From assembly GCF_032399705.1 (NCBI RefSeq), contig NZ_CP135922.1, positions 6,014,001 through 6,078,000 of the forward strand: a stretch of 64,000 nt of DNA, read 5' to 3'. Of the stretch, positions 1 to 7,231 are shown one piece after another. The notes under the pieces are model-generated. The model worked only from the letters and a program-made list of their open reading frames with translations. It did not search any database and was not told the origin of the DNA. The position numbers and the translations under genes were made by a program. The DNA is from Paenibacillus sp. BIC5C1. Lineage in GTDB: Bacteria > Bacillota > Bacilli > Paenibacillales > Paenibacillaceae. Position 1 is the first letter of the stretch; every line of letters starts with the position of its first letter.

Positions 1-690
1 CATTTCTACACCAGGAACTCGCGCCACAGATGATCTTAGGTCTGTGAGTTCTTTCTGATCAAATCCGTCTGTCAGACGATGTGTTGAATCACGGAAAATC
101 TCCCAAGCTGTCTTACAAATCAACAGACCTACAGCAATTGCAGCTACTTTGTCCAACCAAGGAAGTCCAAATTGGGCACCAATGATTCCGACCGCAGCCC
201 CTATGCTGACCCAAGCATCCGAACGATTATCTTTGGCCGCAGCCATCAGAGCCTGACTGTTAATTTGTTTGGCAAGACGATGGTTGTAACGATATACGCC
301 CAGCATTACAAGCGCACAGACAACGGCAACTGCTGCTGACCAAAGGTTTGGTGCTACAAAGTTCCCTTCATACCAGGAACGAACCGCTTCAACCAATACC
401 TGCAGGCCAACCATGGCCATAATAAATGAAGCAATTAGGGCTGCGACCGTTTCCGCTCTAAAGTGACCATATGCATGATCGGAATCAGGTGGCTTCTGGG
501 ATATGCGAAGTCCAATCAATACAGCAACAGACGCAACTATATCTGTAAGGTTATTAAAACCATCCGCCAGCAAAGCGCTGGAAGCAAACAAATATCCGCA
601 GATCAATTTAAAAGCAGACAAGACCAGGTAGGCCACAATACTGACCCAAGCTCCGCGCTCTCCTTTGCGTATTTCTTCGTAGGCGTTCAA
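1..690 (-). CDS. cation diffusion facilitator (CDF) metal efflux transporter, C-terminus cut by window edge
   Basis: The minus strand encodes 230 codons open to the window edge. The translation has hydrophobic membrane segments and the CDF signature: SALLADGFNNLTD, with the metal-site aspartates of the second helix, then HAYGHFRAE, and later AAKDNRSDAWVS with the second His/Asp-type metal site (here AKDNRSDA). CDF proteins export Zn, Mn, Fe or Co(II) by proton antiport; the metal cannot be told from this fragment. I place the start at a TTG (688..690), 11 nt after AAAGGAG. A GTG 12 nt upstream is in frame but abuts the ribosome-binding site. The C-terminal cytoplasmic domain is only partly present, ending near a VARVPGVEM segment. 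Family assignment is firm, substrate unknown. Confidence 0.9.
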   Translation of the reverse strand, partial: MNAYEEIRKGERGAWVSIVAYLVLSAFKLICGYLFASSALLADGFNNLTDIVASVAVLIGLRISQKPPDSDHAYGHFRAETVAALIASFIMAMVGLQVLVEAVRSWYEGNFVAPNLWSAAVAVVCALVMLGVYRYNHRLAKQINSQALMAAAKDNRSDAWVSIGAAVGIIGAQFGLPWLDKVAAIAVGLLICKTAWEIFRDSTHRLTDGFDQKELTDLRSSVARVPGVEM

Positions 691-936
691 ACCGGGCGAC
701 ACTCCTTTAACGTTTCGTATTACGGTTGTTCCATGTTACCAAATGCGTACTGTGTGGGTCTACAGAAACAGTGTTGCTAAGCTGCATTGCTGTAGGGAAG
801 CCGAAACAAAGTTGCCAGACCGCAGGGCTGTAGGTGAAGAGAAAAAATGTTGGCCCAGTCAAAAAAGTGAAGGTTTTCAGCATTTTATCAGGTTGCCCTT
901 GTGGGGCTTTTGTAAAACGTATAAAATGAGTACATC

Positions 937-953
937 CCGTCCAATTTGGACGG
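937..953. promoter_or_regulatory. perfect 8-1-8 palindrome in the promoter/leader of the small basic protein
   Basis: CCGTCCAA-T-TTGGACGG is perfectly symmetric. It lies 12 nt downstream of a TATAAA box (920..925) and 30 nt upstream of the start at 983, an operator-like place. It could equally be a short RNA hairpin. No known consensus is recognised. Confidence 0.4.
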
Positions 954-982
954 CTTACTGTAAGACCGGGAGGGAAATAACG

Positions 983-1171
983 ATGAGCGATAATAACGAA
1001 CCGAAAAAGATCAGTTTGCAGGATGCTATACGCCAGAAACTGGCTCAGAAGAAAGAACAGGCAAACACGGGTAACCAATCCAGTGCCTATTTTGAAGGCG
1101 GCCCTAAAGCAATGAAGAGCCAAAACAACAAAAAGCCTAACAATCAACGCCGCCGTACTGGCGGATCCTAG
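983..1171 (+). CDS. small basic protein, unknown function
   Basis: A 62-residue protein starting at ATG 983, with GGGAGGG eight nt upstream, which selects this start over an in-frame upstream one at 743. The N-terminal half is a charged helix (ISLQDAIRQKLAQKKEQ). The C-terminal half is Asn/Lys/Arg-rich and probably disordered, ending in NNQRRRTGGS. There is no signal peptide, membrane segment or cysteine. The gene stands alone and is followed by a strong terminator. I do not recognise the family. The low-complexity basic tail suggests a nucleic-acid or ribosome contact, but that is only a guess. Confidence 0.7.
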   Translation: MSDNNEPKKISLQDAIRQKLAQKKEQANTGNQSSAYFEGGPKAMKSQNNKKPNNQRRRTGGS

Positions 1172-1230
1172 ACCGCAAAAAGCTCTTGTATGAGCTGATT
1201 CTATGGCTACAGGATCGCCATGTATGACCA

Positions 1231-1278
1231 AAAAAAAAGAACCGCAACTCTCCAGAGGAGGCTTGTGGTTCTTTTTTA
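1231..1278. terminator. bidirectional terminator
   Basis: Hairpin arms AAAAGAACCGCAA and TTGTGGTTCTTTT, with A-run and T-run flanks, lie between convergent genes (983..1171 plus, ABC-F minus) and can serve both. Confidence 0.85.
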
Positions 1279-1341
1279 TCTTTTATAGAAACGCATAGTT
1301 AACCAGGTTAACCATACTCAATGTAGACAGATGAGCTTATC

Positions 1342-2967
1342 TTAAGCTTCTACCGGATACATCTTGTTACGCAATTCTTTAATTTCGTCACTTTCCAGAT
1401 ACTCATCATAGCTCATTTGGCGATCAATAACGCCGTTTGGCGTAATTTCAATAATCCGGTTAGCGATAGTTTGAATGAACTGATGGTCATGGGATGTAAA
1501 CAGCATAGTGCCGTCAAAATCAATCATACCATTGTTCAGTGCGGTAATGGACTCCAGATCCAAGTGGTTCGTTGGCTCATCCAAAATCAGGGCATTAGCG
1601 CCTGTTTGCATCATTTTCGCCAACATACAACGGACTTTCTCGCCCCCGGAGAGGACACTTGCTTTTTTCAGGGATTCCTCGCCTGAGAACAACATACGAC
1701 CCAAGAATCCACGCAGGTACGTTTCATCCTGATCTTTGGAATATTGACGAAGCCAATCCACGAGACTCATATCTACTCCGTCAAAATATTTGGAGTTGTC
1801 TTTCGGGAAATAAGCCTGAGTTGTAGTAATACCCCAAGTGTATTCGCCACTATCCGCTTCGGTTTCACCCATAAGGATATCAAACAACAACGATTTGGCA
1901 TTACCATTTGGGCCAACAAAGGCAATTTTATCTCCTTTATTCACCACAAAGCTGAGATCATTCAGCATGCTCACACCATCAATTGTTTTGTTGATACGGT
2001 CAACGGTCAACAATTGTTTGCCCGCTTCACGCTCAGGCTTGAAGTTGATGAACGGATATTTCCGGTTCGATGGACGAAGATCATCCAACGTGATTTTGTC
2101 GAGTTGTTTCTTACGCGAAGTCGCTTGCTTCGATTTGGAAGCATTCGCAGAGAAACGTTGAATAAAGGCTTGCAGCTCTTTAATCTTCTCTTCTTTTTTC
2201 TTGTTAGCATCACGTTGCAAAGCAAGTGCCAATTGGCTGGATTCATACCAGAAATCGTAGTTGCCTACGTACAGCTGGATTTTACCGAAATCGATATCTG
2301 CAATGTGTGTACATACTTTGTTCAGGAAGTGACGGTCATGGGATACTACAATAACGGTACCTTCATAGTCCATGAGGAAGTTTTCCAGCCATTGAATGGA
2401 TTCGAGGTCCAAGTGGTTGGTAGGCTCATCGAGCAACAGGTTGTTTGGACGACCAAACAAGGCTTGTGCAAGCAGGACACGAACTTTTTCGTTACCGCTC
2501 AGATCAACCATTTTTTTCTCATGCATGTCACGTTCAATTCCGAGACCGATCAGGAGTGCCGCTGCATCCGGCTCAGCATCCCAACCGTTCAGTTCAGCAA
2601 ACTCACCTTCAAGCTCACCTGCGCGCAAACCATCTTCTTCAGTAAAGTCCGCTTTGGCATACAATGCGTCCTTCTCCTTCATGATGGAATAAAGACGGCC
2701 GTGGCCCATAATTACAGTTTCGAGAACCGGATACTCATCATATTCAAAGTGGTTTTGCTTCAAAACGGCCATGCGTTCGCCCGGGGTGATGTGCACCTCT
2801 CCCGAGTTTGCTTCAATTTCACCGGACAAAATTTTCAAAAATGTTGATTTGCCGGCTCCGTTGGCGCCGATCAGACCGTAACAGTTGCCTGGCGTGAACT
2901 TGATATTCACATCTTCAAAAAGTGCACGTTTTCCGTAGCGGAGCGTGATGCCGCTTGTACTAATCAT
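1342..2967 (-). CDS. ykpA: ABC-F family ATPase, YbiT/YkpA subgroup
   Basis: About 541 residues, soluble, with two ABC ATPase domains and no membrane domain. Domain 1 has Walker A GANGAGKS and LLLDEPTNHLD; domain 2 has GPNGNAKS, LSGGEKVR and LILDEPTNHLD. The linker contains FIQRFSANASKSKQATSR, typical of the E. coli YbiT/B. subtilis YkpA subgroup. ABC-F proteins bind the ribosomal E site and modulate translation; the role of YbiT itself is unsettled. The first signature reads LSGNEKVR instead of LSGGQ, and the second P-loop has NAKS instead of GKS/T, so the two sites are asymmetric. I choose ATG 2967 (MISTSG) because an upstream in-frame ATG overlaps the AAAGGA ribosome-binding site. Monocistronic between terminators. 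Confidence 0.93.
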   Translation of the reverse strand: MISTSGITLRYGKRALFEDVNIKFTPGNCYGLIGANGAGKSTFLKILSGEIEANSGEVHITPGERMAVLKQNHFEYDEYPVLETVIMGHGRLYSIMKEKDALYAKADFTEEDGLRAGELEGEFAELNGWDAEPDAAALLIGLGIERDMHEKKMVDLSGNEKVRVLLAQALFGRPNNLLLDEPTNHLDLESIQWLENFLMDYEGTVIVVSHDRHFLNKVCTHIADIDFGKIQLYVGNYDFWYESSQLALALQRDANKKKEEKIKELQAFIQRFSANASKSKQATSRKKQLDKITLDDLRPSNRKYPFINFKPEREAGKQLLTVDRINKTIDGVSMLNDLSFVVNKGDKIAFVGPNGNAKSLLFDILMGETEADSGEYTWGITTTQAYFPKDNSKYFDGVDMSLVDWLRQYSKDQDETYLRGFLGRMLFSGEESLKKASVLSGGEKVRCMLAKMMQTGANALILDEPTNHLDLESITALNNGMIDFDGTMLFTSHDHQFIQTIANRIIEITPNGVIDRQMSYDEYLESDEIKELRNKMYPVEA

Positions 2968-3073
2968 TAAGCATACCATCCTTTATTTAATATTCTGCAT
3001 ACTGCATGAATAGCAACTTGCATCAATCATGGATTCAATATCCCGAAGCCTATTCTGGCACCATATTATAACA

Positions 3074-3110
3074 CAAAAAAGCGGCAAATTCGAAAATTGG
3101 CCGCTTTTTA
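3074..3110 (-). terminator. terminator of the MBL-fold hydrolase gene
   Basis: On the minus strand AAAGCGGCC...GCCGCTTTTTT forms a GC stem followed by six T, just past the stop of the 3183..4247 gene. Confidence 0.8.
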
Positions 3111-3182
3111 ATCGTTAAAGATTTGGTAAATGTACCGTTCATGCGGGTATACCCTTACATTAGCATATCTAGATCACTTTTG

Positions 3183-4247
3183 TTAGTCTTGTTTACTTTC
3201 TTCGTGCCGGATGCGGAGCGTCTCGCCATGTCCCAGCACCCGAATGCGTTCTGCATTGATTCCCAGTCGTTCTCGTTCCACTTCCATTCGATCAAGTGCT
3301 TCCTTGGGTGTGTCATCCGCCAGCTTAAATGTTCCATAATGCATGGGAACCATAAGCTGGGAACCCGTTTCCACAAATCCCTGTAACGCTTCTTCCGGCG
3401 TCACGTGCTGGGATGTCATGAACCATTCCGGGTCATACGCACCGATTGGCATCAGGGTAACTCCGATGTCAAAGCGTTCTCCGATCGTTTTGAATCCCTG
3501 AAAGTATCCTGTATCCCCTACAAAATAAATCACTGGCGGACCGCCAGGAGAATGATCAGCCGATGTTTCTATTGGATCATCCGTTCCTGCTGCTCGGGAA
3601 TTTTTATAATCTCGGTCTTCACTCGTCGCGGCACTCTCCTCGGATGGAATGACTGCCGGGTGATTCTGTTCCAATACATAACCGCCCCAATGGGACGTAT
3701 TGGTATCGAATAGGGTTCGGCGCGTCCAGTGCTGCGCAGGCACAAAGGTTATTTTGACACCGCCAAGCGTAATATGTTCCCACCATTTCATCTCATGACA
3801 ACGATGGAACCCTTTGCGCACCATTTTGCGCTTGAGACCATCGGGAACGATGAGCAGTGTTTTGGCCGTGACCAACTTCCGCAGCGATGCGAGATGCAAA
3901 TGATCATAGTGTGAATGCGAGATCAAAATGACATCCAGAGGCGGAATATCCTGAATCGGAATGCCAGGGGCACCGAGTCTGCGCTGAAATCCCATTTTTT
4001 CGGCCCAGACCGGGTCTGTCACGATGTTTAGTCCATGATATTGAATGAAAAACGTGGAATGACCAATCCAGGTAATCGTGGTTTCAGCCCGGTTGGCGTG
4101 CAGATAATCCAGCTCAGGTGGGTGCTTGGGCACGGTGTAGGAATAATCCTTAACTTTGCTGCGCCGTTGCTCCCTCCATTGCTTGAATTCCTTCAGCGTC
4201 TTGTCCGTACTTACATTATCAATGTTGTTATAACGGATTTTCGGCAT
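3183..4247 (-). CDS. metallo-beta-lactamase-fold hydrolase, NAPE-PLD/UlaG-like
   Basis: 354 residues. The hydrolase signature is visible: TWIGHSTFFIQ, then SHSHYDHL (HxHxDH, the dinuclear metal site), HW after FVPAQ, VGDTGY with the bridging aspartate, and MPMHYGTF-like C-terminal histidine. The N-terminal segment before the fold (about 55 residues with a PPELDYL stretch) resembles the NAPE-phospholipase D/YtkL-UlaG branch. Substrate is not predictable; relatives act on lactones, phosphodiesters or N-acyl phospholipids. About residues 200-240 form a Ser/Glu/Asp-rich insertion before PPVIYFVGDTGY that looks disordered. No signal peptide, so cytoplasmic. Monocistronic with a terminator at 3074..3110. 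Confidence 0.85.
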   Translation of the reverse strand: MPKIRYNNIDNVSTDKTLKEFKQWREQRRSKVKDYSYTVPKHPPELDYLHANRAETTITWIGHSTFFIQYHGLNIVTDPVWAEKMGFQRRLGAPGIPIQDIPPLDVILISHSHYDHLHLASLRKLVTAKTLLIVPDGLKRKMVRKGFHRCHEMKWWEHITLGGVKITFVPAQHWTRRTLFDTNTSHWGGYVLEQNHPAVIPSEESAATSEDRDYKNSRAAGTDDPIETSADHSPGGPPVIYFVGDTGYFQGFKTIGERFDIGVTLMPIGAYDPEWFMTSQHVTPEEALQGFVETGSQLMVPMHYGTFKLADDTPKEALDRMEVERERLGINAERIRVLGHGETLRIRHEESKQD

Positions 4248-4318
4248 GAAAGGGCCCTCCTCCCCTCCTCGTATCTTAACAAAAGATTACCCCGAATTGG
4301 AAAGTACGTACCAACGAA

Positions 4319-4528
4319 TCAATCCTTTGGATTTTTACATTTCGCCAAGTAGACGAACAAAAACGCAATTGCAGCCACGATAATCAGTGGTGGGGCGTAC
4401 ATAATCGTAAAAGTCTCAAAAAAACTTAATCCCGTTATACCCGGAATACCCGTTACCCCCGCGTCAGAGCTGAGAAGCAACCGTGGAATCATGACGAACA
4501 GCATGTTGGGAAGCATGAACGGACTCAT
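4319..4528 (-). CDS. ythC: small membrane protein at the end of the bd oxidase operon (YthC-like)
   Basis: 69 residues with hydrophobic helix MLPNMLFVMIPRLLL, a Gly/Pro turn (GVTGIPGITGLSF) and a C-terminal membrane segment (PPLIIVAAIAFLFVYLAKC). The ATG overlaps the stop of the upstream oxidase subunit in an ATGA junction, so translation is coupled. An in-frame ATG 12 nt later (4516) has better spacing from AAAGGA and may be the true start. In B. subtilis the ythA-ythB pair is likewise followed by a small ythC gene; position and size are the basis of this name. A role as accessory oxidase subunit, as for CydX or CydS elsewhere, is inferred. Confidence 0.7.
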   Translation of the reverse strand: MSPFMLPNMLFVMIPRLLLSSDAGVTGIPGITGLSFFETFTIMYAPPLIIVAAIAFLFVYLAKCKNPKD

Positions 4529-5559
4529 CCTTTCTTTTTGCCAGCATTACCTCGCACATAATTGGCATCAAACAGAAACAGCTTCATAATGAGCACGAGT
4601 GAAGGAATGAGCACCAGCAGTCCCAGGCTGAACGCCGTAATGAGCGCAATACCCATCGTCTTGTTCGTAAAGCTGTCGTAAATATTAATGTACGGATACA
4701 GAATGTATGGAAGATGTGAGCGCCCATAGCCGTACCAGGCAAAGGCAAACTGCAGCATGACGGCGATAAAACACCAGCCCAAATATTTACGTTTCCATAC
4801 CAGCGAGACGGCGATCACAAAACAGATAAAAGATGCGATAAACATCCATGAGATATTTAACATCTGCTCAAAGTGTGCGGGATTCTGTTTATTAATTTGC
4901 AAAAATGCCAGAAAGCTGGCAAAGATCGTAGGCAGACTCCAAAGGAGTGCATACTCCCGCAGAACCTCAAACGCAGTCTCATCCTCTGCCCGCTTGGCAT
5001 AGTAGGAAAGAAACATCGCGGAGATATAGAGCACACTTACCAGTGCAAGCAATACAACCGACCAGGTATACGGATTCGTCAAAAACTCACGCCAGCGAAA
5101 AAAAACCTGATCACCTACCTGATCAATAATTCCACCTTCGGATATCGCCAAAATGGTGGAAAACACTGCGGGAATCAGCAATCCCGTCGCTCCGTACAAT
5201 GCCATGTAGATCCGGCTGTTGTTCCCATGGTTCCCATAGGTATTATAGGCGTAGTACACGCCCCGGATCGCAAGCAGCACAATCGCCAATGAACCCGGAA
5301 CAAGCAACGCTGTCCCATAATAAAAAGCGCTATCCGGATAAAATCCGACCAGACCAACCACAAAAAAGATCAAAAACACATTCGTCACTTCCCACACGGG
5401 TGAGAGATAGCGCTGAATAATGTTATGAATTTTGTTCTCGTGTCCGGTTAATATGCTGTAAAAGCTGAAAAAACCGGCCCCAAAGTCAATTGAAGCCACA
5501 ATCAGATATCCAAACAAAAACGTCCACAAGATCGCGATGCCTGCAATTTCAAAGCTCAA
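4525..5559 (-). CDS. ythB: cytochrome bd-type quinol oxidase subunit II
   Basis: 344 residues with about eight or nine membrane helices and the CydB N-terminal pattern (ILWTFLFGYLIVASIDFGAGFF). Subunit II packs against subunit I and completes the haem-containing quinol:O2 oxidoreductase of the cytoplasmic membrane. Start is TTG (5557..5559), overlapping the TGA of subunit I as TTGA and preceded by GGAGGG, so the two are translationally coupled. The final residues GKKKG overlap the next small gene. Closest architecture is the YthAB branch, shorter than E. coli CydB. Confidence 0.88.
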   Translation of the reverse strand: MSFEIAGIAILWTFLFGYLIVASIDFGAGFFSFYSILTGHENKIHNIIQRYLSPVWEVTNVFLIFFVVGLVGFYPDSAFYYGTALLVPGSLAIVLLAIRGVYYAYNTYGNHGNNSRIYMALYGATGLLIPAVFSTILAISEGGIIDQVGDQVFFRWREFLTNPYTWSVVLLALVSVLYISAMFLSYYAKRAEDETAFEVLREYALLWSLPTIFASFLAFLQINKQNPAHFEQMLNISWMFIASFICFVIAVSLVWKRKYLGWCFIAVMLQFAFAWYGYGRSHLPYILYPYINIYDSFTNKTMGIALITAFSLGLLVLIPSLVLIMKLFLFDANYVRGNAGKKKG

Positions 5560-6902
5560 TGCACGATCCCTCCTTCCAGACCGAGAGACTCCAGTTCCTT
5601 CTCTGCTTCCTTGTTACGGAAAAGCTTGCTGAGTACCCGAATAGCTGAGAAGCAAAGGATCAGGTACAGCAAAATAAACAGAACCAGCATCCAGCCTACG
5701 GAGGATGATGTTGTTGCTGCTTCCGACACCTTCATGTAGCCGCGCAATATCCATGGCTGTCTGCCGACCTCGGCGAACATCCAGCCCAGCTCAATGGCAA
5801 TCATGGCCAGTGGCCCAAGCAGGACGATGCCGAGCAAGAGCCATTTGGGATAAGGCTTGCGCCCTGGCAGCCAGCGGCGGAACACATAAAGCACCGGGAT
5901 CAGCAGAATGATCACGCCTGTCGTCACTTTCAGGTCAAACATATAGTGAATGGACAACGGTGGCCTCAGATCGGCCGGAAATTCTTCAAGCCCTTTCACT
6001 TCCGTATCCGGTCTGTTTCCCGCCAGTATGCTGAGTGCATAGGGAATCTCGATGGCATATTTCACTTCATTGTTCTCATCAAGAATCCCCCCATAGACCA
6101 GCGGCGCTTTCGTCATCGTTTTGAAATGCCACTCTGCAGCGGCCAGCTTCTCCGGCTGGTATTTCGCTAGAAATTTACCGGAAGAATCTCCGATCATGAC
6201 GGTGCTGACCGCAAATACGAGCGCACATACCGTTGTAAGTTTAAGTGCCTTTTTGTAATACACATGATCCCGACCCCGAAGCAAGCTGAATGCGGCGATG
6301 CCTGCCAATATACCCGCACTCAATGTGTATGACGAGGCGAGCACGTGAGATACCTTGGTCGGGGTAGCTGGATTCAGCATCGCAGCAATCGGATGGATAT
6401 CCTTCATGATGCCATTAATCAGGGTAAACCCCTGAGGTTGGTTCATAAAAGAATTCACTGTTGTAATGAATATCGCAGAAGCAGAGGATCCCAGTGCCAC
6501 CGGAATCAACAGCAACATATGGGTATATTTCTTTTTGAAACGGTCCCATGTGTAAAGGTAGATTCCAAGAAAGATCGCCTCCACAAAAAAAGCGAACGTC
6601 TCCATAAACAGCGGCAAGGCAATGGCCTGCCCCGCTACCCGCATGAACATCGGCCACAAGAGGCTGAGCTGTAAACCGATTGAGGTGCCCGTAACCACAC
6701 CAACGGCAACGGTAATGACGAAACCTCGCGCCCATCTGCGCGCCAGCAAGGTGTAATGGATATCATTGGTGCGCAGTCCGCGCCATTCAGCCAAGGCGAT
6801 CATGAGCGGAACACCTACACCAATGGAGGCAAAAATGATGTGCACAAACAAGGTTAGACCGGTCAGCATCCGGCTGAGCAGAACAGGGTCCAGGGATGAC
6901 AT
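5556..6902 (-). CDS. ythA: cytochrome bd-type quinol oxidase subunit I, cyanide-insensitive (CIO/YthA) type
   Basis: About 448 residues. N-terminal SRMLTGLTLFVHIIFASIGVGVP carries the haem-ligand histidine region. MLIALAEW, METFAFFVEAIFLG and the quinol-site motif GWMFAEVGRQPWILRG are present. The periplasmic Q-loop is short, which is the mark of the CIO subgroup rather than E. coli CydA. The enzyme oxidises menaquinol and reduces O2 to water without proton pumping. Start is ATG 6902 (MSSLDP), nine nt after AGAGGAG; an upstream in-frame ATG lies inside the ribosome-binding region. First large gene of an operon with 4525..5559 and 4319..4528; a 34-residue membrane peptide precedes it by 66 nt. 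Confidence 0.9.
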   Translation of the reverse strand: MSSLDPVLLSRMLTGLTLFVHIIFASIGVGVPLMIALAEWRGLRTNDIHYTLLARRWARGFVITVAVGVVTGTSIGLQLSLLWPMFMRVAGQAIALPLFMETFAFFVEAIFLGIYLYTWDRFKKKYTHMLLLIPVALGSSASAIFITTVNSFMNQPQGFTLINGIMKDIHPIAAMLNPATPTKVSHVLASSYTLSAGILAGIAAFSLLRGRDHVYYKKALKLTTVCALVFAVSTVMIGDSSGKFLAKYQPEKLAAAEWHFKTMTKAPLVYGGILDENNEVKYAIEIPYALSILAGNRPDTEVKGLEEFPADLRPPLSIHYMFDLKVTTGVIILLIPVLYVFRRWLPGRKPYPKWLLLGIVLLGPLAMIAIELGWMFAEVGRQPWILRGYMKVSEAATTSSSVGWMLVLFILLYLILCFSAIRVLSKLFRNKEAEKELESLGLEGGIVH

Positions 6903-6968
6903 GGGGTTACACTCCTCTTTCACTTAATCGTTATGTACGACTTCATATCGCCTGTGTGACGGTATGGC

Positions 6969-7073
6969 TCAATAACTCATAATCCGGATAATACTTTTGA
7001 CAACGGCATACAGCACAATCACGGCTGCCACCAGGCAGACGATAATAAGGGTTTTCTCTTGTTTACGGAACAT
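6969..7073 (-). CDS. 34-residue single-span membrane peptide heading the bd oxidase operon
   Basis: ATG 7073 follows AAGGGAGG at 11 nt, a strong ribosome-binding site. The peptide is MFRKQEK, then one hydrophobic helix (TLIIVCLVAAVIVLYAVV), then KSIIRIMSY. The positive N-terminus followed by one span suggests a membrane microprotein. It lies 66 nt upstream of the bd oxidase subunit I start with no terminator between, so it is probably co-transcribed. By analogy with CydX/CydS it could be a small oxidase subunit, but it has no recognised family and is upstream rather than downstream. A longer in-frame reading from 7172 would run through the terminator and is rejected. Confidence 0.6.
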   Translation of the reverse strand: MFRKQEKTLIIVCLVAAVIVLYAVVKSIIRIMSY

Positions 7074-7091
7074 AGACCTGCCGTCCTCCCT

Positions 7092-7108
7092 TTTGCATGG
7101 CATGCAAA
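7092..7108. promoter_or_regulatory. perfect palindrome at the head of the bd oxidase operon
   Basis: TTTGCATG-G-CATGCAAA is an 8-1-8 perfect inverted repeat touching the ribosome-binding site of the 34-codon ORF. It does not match the Rex (TTGTGA-N6-TCACAA) or Fnr consensus. A repressor operator or a translation-blocking mRNA hairpin are both possible. Confidence 0.5.
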
Positions 7109-7170
7109 TTATGGCTCTATAGACAGTTTGCAAAAGAAGTTGTTTTTTTATCCGGAAAATTTTGAAAAAC

Positions 7171-7226
7171 AAAAAAAGCCTTTATCTATTTCAGGATAAA
7201 AGCATCCTATTAGATAAAGGCTTCTC
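7171..7226 (-). terminator. terminator of the histidine kinase gene
   Basis: Minus strand: AAGCCTTTATCTA, loop, TAGATAAAGGCTT followed by TTTTTTT. It starts six nt past the kinase stop. Confidence 0.9.
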
Positions 7227-7231
7227 TTGCC

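Noticed and set aside
743..982. Longer N-terminus for the small basic protein (start at 743)
   Set aside because: The extra part has no ribosome-binding site, is not helical or basic like the rest, and the ATG at 983 has a near-perfect GGGAGGG.
1744..2847. 367-codon plus-strand ORF opposite the ABC-F gene
   Set aside because: Antisense to a strongly supported ABC ATPase with complete motifs; no ribosome-binding site and no domain.
7074..7172. Upstream extension of the 34-residue peptide
   Set aside because: It would run from the terminator of the kinase gene and through the palindrome; the ribosome-binding site points to 7073.
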